From Zonotrichia leucophrys gambelii (lineage: Eukaryota; Chordata; Aves; Passeriformes; Passerellidae), in the NCBI RefSeq assembly GCF_028769735.1, contig NC_088200.1, positions 74,997,421 to 75,061,420 of the forward strand: a DNA stretch of 64,000 nt, read 5' to 3'. Position numbers and translations under genes: made by a program. The notes under the pieces were generated by a model. The model searched no databases. It saw only the letters and a program-made list of their open reading frames with translations, and was not told where the DNA came from. Below, piece by piece: positions 1 to 12,800 of the stretch (its first letter is position 1; each line of letters begins with the position of its first letter).

Positions 1-340
1 TGAATGCTTTTATCCAATAGGATACAATTCTATTAAAATGATATATAATTATATATATATACTTATAATAATTATGTATTATAATAAATATATACTATGA
101 ACATATTATTTCTTGATATTATACATTATTATATTATATATTATAATATATAATATATAAGATGCTATAGCAAATAATATATGAATATATAATAATATAT
201 TATTTTATATATTATTATGTATAATAAATAATAATAAATATAGTGTGTAATATATTATTATTATATAGTAATTGCATATAATTTTATATATATAATAATA
301 AAATTATATATATAATTACACGTACACATATGTGCTTCTA
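1..340. repeat. AT-rich low-complexity tract
   Basis: About 330 bases consisting almost only of A and T, with many TATAAT/ATATTATA palindromic runs and no codon structure. It is an intronic AT-rich island in the RASGRF2 intron downstream of the exon at 1127. Bases 341-687 are ordinary unique-looking intron. Confidence 0.8.
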
Positions 341-687
341 TTATAATATCTAATCTCTTCGTTTACTCTATATAATTACATTACTATACTATAAAACCCT
401 TCACCATCTTACCCAACGAAGTTTCTCACTGACTGAAGGCATATTCTTACTTACAACTATAGAAAAACAAGTTTATCATTTTTCTGCTTAATGTCTGTGT
501 ACTTTTATTTTTTCATCAATCCAAGCTTCTTCCAAGGCTGCAACTCAAACACTTCAGTATCTATGGAAGTTTCTGTCTTTCCATTTCCTACATCCCAGGT
601 GGTGCAAAAGCAGAAATATTCACAGGAGGAGCCCTGTCTCAGCCCCTGGGCACAGCAGGTGATGGAATCAGAACTCCCCACAGTCAC

Positions 688-1100
688 TGTCATATTTTCT
701 GAAAAATCTCTCTGCCCAGGATTTTTCTCCTGGGAAGCCGCGAAGCCTCAGACAGAAATGAAAACAATAATTATCTGATTTGCTTCTCCTGTGTTTTGCT
801 GCTTTAGAATGTGGTTGGAGATTGTTTACCAACAGGTGGTTTTTGATTGGTTTCATGCGAATTATTTTGACTTATTGGCCAATTATGGTGAGGCTGTGTC
901 ACGACTCTGGAAGGAGTCACAAGTTTCCTTTATTTTGTTTTTAGCCTTCTGTAAGTATCCTTTCTGTATTCTTTAGTATAGTTTAGTATACAGTATTCTT
1001 TAATATAAAATAGTATCATACAATAATAAATTAGCCTTCTGAGAACACGGAGTCAGATTCATCCCTCCTTCCAGCGATGGGCATTGCAGCAAATACAAGA
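688..1100 (+). mobile_element. Solo LTR, ~410-bp family (copy 1)
   Basis: This matches the copies at 8005-8418 and, reversed, 47079-47487 along its length: start TGT..(C)ATATTTTCTGAAAAAT, the block CCCAGGATTTTTCTCCTGGGAAGC, a TTTGGAGATTGTTTACC-like block, then AT-rich sequence with AATAATAAATTAGCCTTCTGAGAAC (polyadenylation-like) and the end GCAAATACA. It has a short deletion after the first five bases. No clear target duplication was seen. It lies in sense on the plus strand, antisense to RASGRF2, and its right end is 26 nt from the donor of the exon at 1127. Confidence 0.85.
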
Positions 1101-1126
1101 ACCTGCCGTGGCCGAGTGCCTCTCAC

Positions 1127-1324
1127 CTGTTTGGACACCTTTGCCCAGGTTTTCTTGAGCCTGTAGATGGCACTCCTGTTGAGGGCCGAGGTGATCTCCA
1201 GCACGCCGTTGTAGTTGTGCAGGCAGCGGCAGATGTCGGCCACCGCCACCCACTTCTCGATGGCGCTGGCCCGCGAGGGCACGTCCGCGTAGCTCATGAT
1301 CTGAGAGGCCACCAGGTTGCTCAT
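1127..1324 (-). CDS. RASGRF2: RASGRF2 exon: CDC25 domain catalytic core
   Basis: This 198-bp exon (66 codons, phase 0 at both ends) encodes [20 protein letters not shown], then [20 protein letters not shown] and the Ras-contacting [20 protein letters not shown] plus Q. These are hallmark RasGEF blocks: NLVA, KW..VA..C..L.N.N and LN.SAI.RLKKTW. The acceptor is catggccag|ATG and the donor is AAACAG|gtgaga. Only 26 intronic bases separate the donor from an LTR (688-1100). The remaining CDC25 exons lie outside the window. Confidence 0.97.
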
Positions 1325-4300
1325 CTGGCCATGGAGAGAGAGAGGCAGGGGCTCAGCGAGATGGAGCACCATCCCTTCTAACGTGTCAGGAATTAACGGC
1401 CAAGGCAGGAGAACGCCCAGGTAAGCATGACAGAAATGATGGCTCTTGGAACACAAACGGGTGTTTATCCTGGAGAAAAGGACGCTCAGGGGTGACTTTA
1501 TCACTCTCTACAACCCCCTGAGAGGTGGCTGTGCTCAGCTGGGGCTGGGCTCTTTCCCCAGGAACTGACAGAACCAGAGCACACAGCCGCGAGCTGCACC
1601 AAGGGAAATACAGGTTGGATATAAGGAAAAAGTGTTTTACAGAAAGAGTGATAACATTCTGGAATGGCTGCCTGGGGAGGTGGTGGAGTCCCCATCACAA
1701 AGCCTGGATGTGGCACTGATGCCAGGGTTCAGTTGAGGGCTTGGGGCTGGGTTGGACTCCATGATCTTGAAGGTCTCTTCCAACCCGGTGATTCTGTGAG
1801 TTCTGTGATTCATAAACCCAGGGAAAGGGCATTGGAAACAGAGCTTGGGACAATTGGAAGGGATGGGGACAGGAAAGAAAGGTTGGGGATGCAATGGGAA
1901 GGTCTCCAAGCCATCAGCACCAAAGCTGATTGGGAAGTCTCCCAGTAAAGTTCAAGGAAAACGATAAAGGAAAAAGACATGTGAAGTGATACAAAGGCAT
2001 TAAACAGGATTGGTGTTATATTTCTCTGGAGAAAATGAAGTTTCTTCAGTAGGCTAAAAAGCACCGTGCTACAGTTTAAAATGTTCTACTCTCTTAAATT
2101 GCCACTAAAATGCTGAGTACCAATTATTGAAAAGGAGAATCTTCATCTGCTTTGATTTAAATTGTTAATTACAAAGAGGCTACAGCATCCAGTCACTAAC
2201 AGATAAAACATCACATCACATTGCAACACAACACATTTCTGTTCTAGAGGTCAGAGACAGTAGATGGGGTCCCTAGAAAGCAAGTCTGTATTTGAGACTA
2301 CTTACATCATTGAAATGTTGACTAGTTTTCATAATATAGGGCGTTCTCTCATTTTTATCCATTTTCATCCAGCCCTGCCCAAGGAACTCTCTAGACATTG
2401 ATGGGAGAAAAAGCAATCAAAATCTTCATAAACACAGTAGAGAATGTGTCTGTAATAGCCTAAGCAGATTTCAAGGATACCTCAATTTGCTGGAAGCTAA
2501 TAACACAGCTTTACACTAATTCCAGCACCTCACTATACCATTTTTATTGTTGACTGAAATGGTAAACAGTGTAAAGATTTATTTTTCTCTTAATCCCCTC
2601 TCCCCTGTCACCTCATCCCAATTTCCAGCACTGTGACCCTATTTACACCAGGCTATCCCAGTATGTGTGCAAACCCTTTTGTCAGGGTTGAGCTGGGGGT
2701 GGTGGCCATGCCAGCCTGGTGGCCACTGGCCCCACAAGGGACACTCTGTGCCAGGAGTGTCCTCCCCTCTCTACCACAGACAGCAGGGGCAGCTATGAAG
2801 GGATAACCCAGGCCCAAAAGGAATCATCTCCAGCACCAAAAGGGCTCAGGCCCAGCTAACAATCAACATCTCAGTCTGGAGAGCAGATGTGGGAAGAGAT
2901 AAAAGAAATATTCCTGACTGTTTTACAAACTGCAAAAGACACACGAGTTACCACAGAGGTACAAGCCTCCTACACCTGCAAGTGTTTGAGACTTTTCTCT
3001 GGAGTTTGGGCACAGATTCCATGGATGCTTCGCTGGGGATTGAGGGAAAGGATCTCCATGTGTGCCTCACTAACAGCTGGATGGTAAGAGCCATTGAATC
3101 CTAAGTTCTATTATTTCTTCACTAGCTGTAACATTAACAGGTACTTTCCTCATGCTGTATATATCTATGAGTAGTTTTATTTTTGTCCTTATTCCTGTGT
3201 AGTATTAGTTTGTTTTAAGTCCTATGTCTGTTAATTTTATATCTATGTCTCAGGTTTAGCTGGGTGTTTATTATATTCCCATCTGTCAGAGCTGGGGCAG
3301 TTCTCTGCTGTCCATGGGGCAGTTGTTCTTTATCTCTCCCACAGCCAATCCTCCCTCCAGGAGCTCTCTGCTGTCCATGGCCCATTCATCATTAATCACC
3401 TTCTGTCCGTGGCCCATTCATCATTAATCACCTTCTGTCCATGGCCCATTCATCATTAATCACCTCCTGTCCATGGCCAGGGAGTGTCCCTGCAGGGCCG
3501 ATCCAATCCCAGCATCCTGTGGGGAGATGCTCCGCCCAGGGGAGGAGCCAAGCATTCCTCCCTGGATCCAATCTGAGCTTTGGGACACCCCAGCAGCCTC
3601 TGCCCCCTGCACTGCCAGAGGAGCAGCTTTCTGCTCCCTGCATGGCCAGAGGGAGCCCAGGCCCATCTGCAGCAGCCCTGGAGCTGCAGAGGAAAACTCC
3701 CCCCTTGTGCAGGATCCGTGCTGCAGCAGAGCCACAGCTGGCACTGCAGGAGGGCTGAGCCCCCTGGGATGGGGCTGGGACACCCCCTGGCACTCAGGGG
3801 CAGCGACTGTGAGCACTCTGGCTGTGGGTTGTTTTGTGCTGTTGCATTTGTATTGTTAATGTTCCTAGTACAGAACTGTTATTCCTGCTCCCGTATCTTT
3901 GCCTGAGAGCCCCTTCATTTCAAAACCCTAATAATTTAGAGGGAGGGGGTTTACATTTTCCATTTCATAGGAGGCTCCTGCCTTCCTCAGCAGACACCTG
4001 GCTTTTCAAACCAAGACAGTCTATTAAATAAATAATTCATTCTCTAACAGACCAAATTAGCCATGATGAAAGAACTTGTGAACAAGAGTGGCTGTTGGGG
4101 TGCTGGGCACCTCCACAAGGCTGCTGCCTGCTGCCAGAGGCCTGGGCAAAGGGCAGGGAGGTATCCAAACCCCCAGCCCCACGTGCAGGGAGCTCACTCG
4201 TAGGGGATGCTGCGGAACACGACGTGGTCCAGCAGGGTGATCTGCTCCGCCAGCTCCATGGCCGACAGCGTCTCGAAGCACTCGGGCTTGGGGCAGTCTG

Positions 4301-7300
4301 CCTGCAAAGCAAGCACAGCTCTGAGGGGGCTCTCCGTGGGCCACAGGGCACGAGCAGCTGCCCGGGAGCCCGCAGTGGGGCTGTAATTAACCTCGGGATC
4401 AGGAGAAATGAGGATTAGCAACAATCGCAGACAACACAAATTTCCACCGGCCTGGAAATTCATAAAACAGGCACGCACCAGCTCAGGAGTATGAACATGA
4501 GTTAATAAACTCTGCATATTCTCCTCTTGTATTTTCACGTATATTAATTTCTTCCCCTTTTTTAAAATCTTGAGATTTTATCCAAATACTAAAGTTCTGA
4601 CATGTTCATTTTTGACAGGTGCTCCAAAATCTTACAATCTCTAAACTGAAATTGACATTCCTGGTATAAAAAACAGTATATCTATCCAGAAGTACTTTAC
4701 AAGTTGCAGTTGTGTTAAATTTTATTGACTCAAACACACAACATTTCTCTAGGAGTATTTATGTTTAACTCTCAAGATGAACTTACCATCTGAATGATAT
4801 CCTCTATTTTTAAATGGTTATCATCTTGATCATCCTGAGAAAGAGTCCTGAAAAATAGAGTGGCAGAACATCCTATATAAATATAATTGTCCATGGTTAT
4901 GAGAAAACCTTATCACAGATCAGCAAAATGGTTTATTTAAAATAAATCCTAAGCCTGCAATTGAGGAGGTAAAGGAAAAAAAAATCTGTAGCCTAAAAAG
5001 TCATGTCTTGCTTTAAGGAAAAATGTGTAAACTATTACAGCATCAGAGACATGTAAGATGAAGTATTTCCATGGAGATTTAAGATCTCTCAGCTAATGAA
5101 TCCTGGAAATTGTCCTGTTCAGTGTCCCACACGGAGCTTTGTGTGTGGAAATGGACTGCAAACTGCAGCTTGTACTTGTAGCAAGGACACGATTTCCTTT
5201 CAGTAATAAACGTGTTAATGAATGTTTCCAATTCTGCTACAGGAAACCCGTGATTATTTCAGAGTAATGGGTCAAAAATTACCTAGGCAAAAGCAAGTAT
5301 TGATCAAGCATCTACCCTGATGTAGCATATTGGCACATAATATGGATGGCACATAATATGAATATACACAGGATCTTACTCCTTCATGTGGAAATAACAG
5401 ACAGCAAGAAACCTTGACAACACTGGATTTATCTAATATAGGAGTGAGAAGATTCAGGGAGAAGAAACAGGAGAGGAACGTAAAAGGCTGTCAGAAAGCA
5501 CACTTTTTCCTTTTTCCTTTTCCCCATAAGGGCTGGAAACACCTTGTGCCTGCAGGGCAAGGCGTGTTTACCTCTCCAGGAGAGCCCTAAGCTTCTTGCC
5601 CGGATAATAAGGAGTGCAGCCTCGGCTGCTGTAAATAGCCTGCCAATCTGTCCTGCAGAGCAGCTTATTTTGTGCTGCTCGCCATGCCTGGGGGCCTGCA
5701 GGAAGGCCTGCTCATCCTGTGACAACAGCCTCTGGCAATGAACACCACGCAGGCCGCAGGCCGCAGGCCCCGTGCCTCTGCCCCAGGAACCCTCATCAGT
5801 CTTGTAAAATCTGAGATGCTTAAATAGAACTTCGTGTTATGTTATGTTGATGTTGGATCAGGTTCTGGCCTTTGATACTGAAATTGTTGTATTTGGTTAA
5901 TGAGAAATAAAGTATGAATTCTGAAAAGACTGAAAACGGTTAACTTTAATCTTTGCCTCCTGGTACTCTGCACCATCACATCTCATGTCTTGTGTAGATG
6001 TTCAATCTGTCATTCTAAACAGATGCTTTTTTCCTAGCACAGTGGTCTCATGAAAAAACCCAAGACCAACTCTCCTTTTATCCATAATTATTCTACAGTC
6101 AAATCTGCAGAGGACAACAGATCTGAAGACTGGATAATGGTAATTTTTTGACAGCATCAACAGCAGCTTCCACTTCAGTCTGTGCTGCTTTCAGCCTTGG
6201 GATCCCCAGTTCCACAGAGGGCTGGGGACACTCGCTGCACAGAGCCCCTGGGAGCTGGCAAGAAGCAGATCCTTGTGGAAGGAGCCACAGGAGACAGCAA
6301 AGGCACAGAGGGGCTCTCCTGAGCAGCGTCACCCTCAGGGACGACTCAACAGGGTCACTCCTGCAGTATCTTCGGAAATGAAGGAGGAAAATATAAAAAA
6401 AACACCTTTCTAATTCTTAGAATCACCAGTTAAGACTCTCTCTCTCACTATTCTTCATGCCTGACCAGGGCAAATATTAAAATAATTTTCTACTTTAAAG
6501 TATTAAGCATGAGTCTCATCTTTTCTTTGTGGTACATAAAGCATATTAAAAATATTTAAAAGCTAGGGCAAGTTAGAGAGCCTGAAATGCGTTGTTTGGT
6601 GAGATCATACAAGGCAGAAAAATTGTTCATCCATCACATTTTGACATCTGCATATCCCTCAATTTCATTTATGTTTAGTCTGAAGAAGAAGAAGGAGGAG
6701 GAGCTGTTTCTGGAAGCAACCTGTTTTTCTCCAGATAGGATTATCTATTAATGTTGTTCACTGCTGTTCAGTCTGAACTTACACCTTCCTGCTTGATTAT
6801 CAGTTAAATTTTATCTAGATTTCCAGGGTTAGTAAATCAGGCTGATAAAGTCTCAAGCAAAACGTACATTGGGAGGTTTGTGTAGCTTTCAGAACAGATA
6901 CTGAATTTAAAAAAGCATTTTTACCCTGAAGAGAAACCCTGTCAGTCCACACAGCAGAAATCCCATCAAGCAAGAAATACCAGCTGCTTTGTTTGATGAC
7001 TCAAGGCATGAAGCAGCTCAGCATCTCCCATCAACATTTTCCTTGTCATTCATATTCCAAACACAGCCTTTCCCAGAGCTGACCTGATGGATCTTTGGAA
7101 CACAAACCAACCTTTCCTGCTCCTCTGATCTCTGCTAACAAGGGGATGGATTTTCCAAAGATGTGCATGCATGCAAAGGCTGCGGCAGTTTGTAAAAAAG
7201 ATGTATTTTTGCCCAATATCCTTCAGGGTGACATAGAAAATGCAAGTGTTAAGCCTCAGAAAGTGTGAACGTTTTTTCATGAATGTTTGAAATGGAATTT

Positions 7301-9796
7301 TTTACAAGAAATGCTTGTCCTAAGCCCATTGTGCATTTGTCAACCTTTCAGACTCAAGAGTAGATTACAAAAACTGAGATGTGGGGAAGCCAGGGCCAAC
7401 AGTGACAGCTGACAGGCAACCCAGAATTCTGATAGAATACATGTTTTAAACAAAATGCCTGCAGCAAGCACCTCTGCAGAACAATACAATTTTACAGCAC
7501 TCACTTAGCAAGGGGGTGAGTGACTATTTTTATGAAGGACACATCAACTGGATTACTCCTTCTTCCCATTTTCAACCCATTCCAGAGAAACCTTTTGAAT
7601 GAAAGTTTCACCAAATCTACCAGTTACGACAGATCTGTGCTTGCTCATGAAAAGCATGCTGTCAGAAAGCTTCAAACAAATTGGTTTCTAAATGTTTGTA
7701 ACAATAGTAAATAAAAGTCCTTCAGTTCCAGGTAATTTGTATTTCCCCTCTACGCAGAATTAGATGACAGGTCTCAGTGGAGAAGGATGACATCTCTCCA
7801 AGGAGCAGGGCATAGGCTGAGCAGCTTTTCTCCAAGGCAGAGCCTGAACAGGAGCCAGGAGGGAAACACAAACCCTGGGACCAGCTCTGCATATTCTGCA
7901 AGGCAACAGACCAAAGAGATTCACAAGTCCCTGCCTGGGTTCTGTCACTGTGCATGCAGAAATAGCCAGGATGCCTGAATTCAGAGAATTTGGGTGGAGA
8001 AGATTGTGGCATTCACATTTTTTGAAAAATTCCTTTGCCCAGGATTTTTCTCTTGGGAAGCTGAGATGCCTCAGAGAAAAGGAAAACAATTCTTATCTCA
8101 TTTGCTTCTCCTGTGTTTTGCCCCTTTGGAATGTGTTTGGAGATTGTTTACCCACAGGTGACTGCTCCATTGGATTCTGCTGTGAGTTGTTTTCACTCTT
8201 TGGCCAATCAGGGCCAAGCTGTGTTGGGACTCTGGAGAGAGTCAGGAGTTTTCATTATTATCTTTTTAGCATTCTGTCTGCATCCTTTCTGTATTCTTTA
8301 GTATAGTATAGCATTCTTTAATATATTATAGTATCATGAAATAATAAATTAGCCTTCTGAGAATATGAAGTCAGACTCATCATTCCTGCCTTCATCTGGG
8401 AGCAGCACAAATACAATAGAGCATCTCCTCTGTGACAGGGAGAGACTGTGGCAGGAGTGCTGCATTTCCTGACCTTAGTTTTGTGGTTTGGTGCTTCAGG
8501 TAACCACAGGCTCCCACCACAGGGCTCCTTGGCAATGCAAACCCTTCCTGAAGGAATTCAGGAAATATTTTTTCCACTGCAGGCCCTCTCTCCATGCTCA
8601 GAACAGTGACTGTAACCCGACAGAGGATCCCCAGTGTGCTGCAGAAGAAGGGAGAGATGCCGTGGGATGGACCCTGCAGGACGTGGAGCCCCTCCAGGGC
8701 GGCTCAGGGGAGCCTTGGCCCAAAGCTGAGCAGCTCTGGGTGGGCAGGAGCTGGATCTGCAGCAAACCTACAGAGATCCCTGCAGACAGCCAACAGCCAG
8801 AGCTCTCCAGTGTAGGGCAGAGCAGGTTCAGTCCTGGCTGACCTACTGACCCAGCCAGGGCACCAGAGCAAAGCCCACATCATCACAGCCTCCTCTGCAC
8901 CACGGCAGCACCTCTGCTTTCAGAGGAAATGTACAAAGAGCTGTGCTCCTCTGGCCCTGGAAACCCACGAACCTCCTGGACTCCTGCAGTTGTGCTCTCA
9001 GAGAGGACACAGGCAGGTCAGTGCCATCTCTCCTGACTCTGTTCATTTCTGAGCCTTCAGAAACCAGCTCCAGAATTGTACAAGGATGTTTGCAACCTGC
9101 CAGCAAGGCTGAGCCCCCTGACAGAAGCTATTCCCCCATTTCATATCCTGATTATTGCAAAGTTCAATTGCCAAAGAGCAGCTGGCCCTGCCTCTGAGTG
9201 CACCAGCAGGCTGAGGAGCAGAGGGACCCTTGGATGCCCCAGGACAGAGTGCTCAGTCTCAACAGGGACAGCAGGTCCCTGCTCCCACCTCGAATAAAGC
9301 TTATTTTTAAAGCTTTTCAATATTTCTATTTGAAGAATGTGCAATAAAAATTAAGGACTGTGGAAGAGCAAAGGAACGTGCACTCCTGTGTCAGTATCAC
9401 AGATAAAGTTACACACAAACAGCTGCTGATTATTCCTTATATCCTATAAGGATTATTATATCCTTATGGCCTGTAAAATTATTCTTTATATCCTATAACT
9501 GATTACTCAATTAGCTGTATAGCCTTGCTGAGAGCCTGTGTCTCCAGCAGCAATTACAGTGTTTTGTTAAACTCTGGAAATCACTCTTAATTATTAGACA
9601 TTTCCCATGGGTGATCTGAACACCTCCCCCTTCCAGTGAAAGGGTGAGAAATTGTATTGAAATTTAATTCACATAGAAGCAGGATTGAAATAGTTCACAT
9701 CAGGCTGTCCAGCATCTATGTCTGTTCAGCAGCACTGCCAGCCTTGAAAAGCAATAAAGGAGTTTTTAGCCAAGGCTAAAACAAAAAACTCTTTTT

Positions 9797-9831
<35 letters not shown>

Positions 9832-12800
9832 TTGAAAAAAAAAAAACCATAATTTAGAGAATGATCAAAGATTCAATCTGAATTTTTGAAAAATTTGTAA
9901 AAATGGAAGTATCTGATGAACTGTATTCACTGGTGGATCAGACTCCGTGCTCAGGTACACAGTAATCAGTTCTAGGAGGGGAGAGAGGACAAACAATAAC
10001 AACCATTTCCCAGAACAGCAGTAAAAGGCTGCAAATAGAGACAATTCATTCTTTACAGATAAATATACAAAGGTTCATTTTTTGATGCACCTTCTAGTGG
10101 AAGTTGGCTCATTTGAAACTGGGTAGAAGAAATTGTTGTATGGTGAAGGCCTATAAATCCATTACTCTCAGGAGCAGACCGGGCTTGTTTTAAAGCATTT
10201 CCTTAAGAAGCTGAAAGTTTTAGGGTAATTTTACCCACTGTGAGTAGAACCTGTGCTGTCACACACATTATCAAAGCCCACATCATCCTCATCCTTCTGG
10301 CTCTTTTGACTTGCTGTCTCTTCCAAAGAAACTTAAAACAATGTTTTTACTTGGAATAGCAGCACACACAGTATTATTAAAAGGAGGATTATTTTTGTTT
10401 ATGTAAGAAGAAACGTGGCTTTAATAAGAACTTATCTGTGTTTTTTATCTTCTGTTTGGTATTTGTCCTCACAAGTGATTTTTTTCAGACCTTTTTTTTC
10501 AGATATCTGTTGGAAACCTGTCAAGTGGTCTTAGAAAACTCAGTCATACTCTATTCATTGCACACTTATTGGTTTACCTGCAGAATACTTAGATAAATGT
10601 TAATAAAGCATACTGTAGATTTATCTGTGTTTTTCATGATGTTTTATTTTAATCACTCCTTAGTCTACAGATGTTTCAACTAATTTATTTATTTAATCAT
10701 AAATAAATAATGTATTTATTATTATTAAGCAACCTAATTTGCTTAATCTTTACATGTTTACTGCTCCACAGGATTGCAGAACAATGGACTTGAAACCAGT
10801 GGCTGTAAAATATTCACACTTTGCAGACAGAGCTGTTTTCACTCATACTTGAGGGCTGAGCTCAAGGCTGCCAGCTGTCCTGCAGCAAAGCTCTCCAATG
10901 CAGGTATTTTTATGAATGAAACTTAAAGCAGGTTCTGCTTTATGGCTCATAAAACACTTAGCAATCCTTCAAAATTAAATACTCTGGAGGGAAACCCAGC
11001 CCTGTGAATTCTATGATACACAGTATGCCTCCCTCTGTGCTACAGTTAATATGTGAAATAATTAGAAATGCATTTACCTCAGTATGTTTGCAGTGGCTTT
11101 CCTTTCTTGTGGCAGAAGGTCAGGGTCTCTCAAAACTTCCTCCAGCAAATTTAACACATTCATTTTCAGCTCGTTGTTCAGCTCAAAATCCTGAAAATGA
11201 AAAAAAGTTTTACTACCTTTAGTCTTAACAGCATTGAACAAACAACGGAAAAATTATATTGTAATGGGTTTGCCCTTTCTTTTTCGATTAGGTTTGAATT
11301 TTTTGTTTGTTTTTATTTTTGTTTTACTATTACATTTGAAAATATTTTGAGAAAGCTGTGGCACATAAGTAAACTGGCCACAAAAGTAGCATCTCCCAAA
11401 GGCTGCAATTTTTCTCCTTTTTGAGCTTTGCCTTCTGTGTGGAGACAGGATGATCAGGGAACCTTCCTTTTCTGAATTATCACCTGCTTGAGGATGTTGT
11501 GGGTCTCGGCCAGAAGCAGGTGATAATTCAGAAATTCACTAAATGATCTGTCCCTGCACTGAAGAACCTTGGCATTTTAATGATCTCTGGGGCAGGCTGA
11601 TACCTGATACAGGCCTGAAATTCAGGGACACGCAGCAACCTGACCTCAACCTGATCAGATCTTATCTGATCTCTTATCCCATCTGATAAGGTCACTTATC
11701 TGAATTTGGAGAAATCAGACACTATTAGACAATCTGCAGACACAGGACGTACAGGCTCTGAGATGGGAAGTTACAGGCAACTCTTGGGGTAGACTCCCAA
11801 AACTCTTGTATTCAGCTGTTCTATAGCATTTTGAAAGGAAAGCAAACCCCAACTGAGCTGCCTGGTGCACCACAGATGCTCCCTGATAACCCACAGCTGC
11901 CTGGTGCACCACAGATGCTCCCTGATAACCCACAGCTGCTTGCAAGCAGGGCCATGTGCGTGCAGAGCTCCCTCTCGTTTCCATGGCAACAGGAGGCACA
12001 AAGTTACTGAAAATGGGCAAGATTTGGCACCTCGGCACCAGAGCATGGTGTTTTACTCCCAAAAAAAATCCCCACAGCCCCTCCTGTGGTGAGGGGCTCT
12101 GGAGACGTGGGCCTCAGGGAGCAGCAGAGCCAGCCCAGGTGAGCACAGCTCAGGTGGGCACCAGAGCACTCCCACAGCCACCAAGACAGGTGTGATGCCT
12201 TGTTCAGGCTGCCCTGGAACAGAGGAGCCAGAACAGAGCAGGGATTTATTCAAAGGATCTCCTCCATGGATGCACCTTGGGCAGCACCAGAGCCCAGCCA
12301 GGGCTGCACCCAAAATGAACCAAAATGGCCCCAAAATGCACAAGCAGGCACGGGGTCTGTCCCTGGGATCAGCTCTGCTCCATCTGCACCTTGCAGTTCA
12401 TTGTCCCATCCCAGCTTTAGCCCAGGCCGTCCCACCCTGCTTGTTTTTCTCTCTCCAGCCCACGGTGTTTGTGCTCCTGGGCTGAGATTTGGATCAGTTG
12501 TTCCCAAACTGGAGCAGGAATTGTTTTGTCTCCCTGCTCTGTGCACAGAGCTTACCATCCCATAATATGGAGCCCAGACCCACACACTAAAGCAGCACAG
12601 AATCTGAAAAATATCAAAGCTAAAACCTGAGGTGGAGCCTCATTTGGACATGGGAGGCAACAGTTCAGAGCAGAAGAGGAATGAGTGCTCATCACAGGAC
12701 GTGCCACAGCCACGCTCACAGCATTTCTGAGAAAGGTTATTGCTCCAATGTCAGAGCAGAGAAGAACAGCAGATTTGCCTTTACAGACAAGATGTGGGTC

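Larger units (their letters stand above)
4848..11077 (-). other. RASGRF2: RASGRF2 intron (6.2 kb)
   Basis: This intron lies between the exons at 11078 and 4847. It contains an LTR (8005-8418), a poly-T tract (9799-9828), a small (CCGCAGG) run near 5750 and a moderately GC-rich stretch at about 8420-9300. The rest is unique-looking AT-rich sequence. No exon or RNA gene was recognised on either strand. Confidence 0.75.

Noticed and set aside
5429..5725. A 98-codon minus-strand frame in the 6.2-kb intron
   Set aside because: It has no recognisable homology and no fitting splice sites that would join the RASGRF2 frame; neighbouring exons already join directly.
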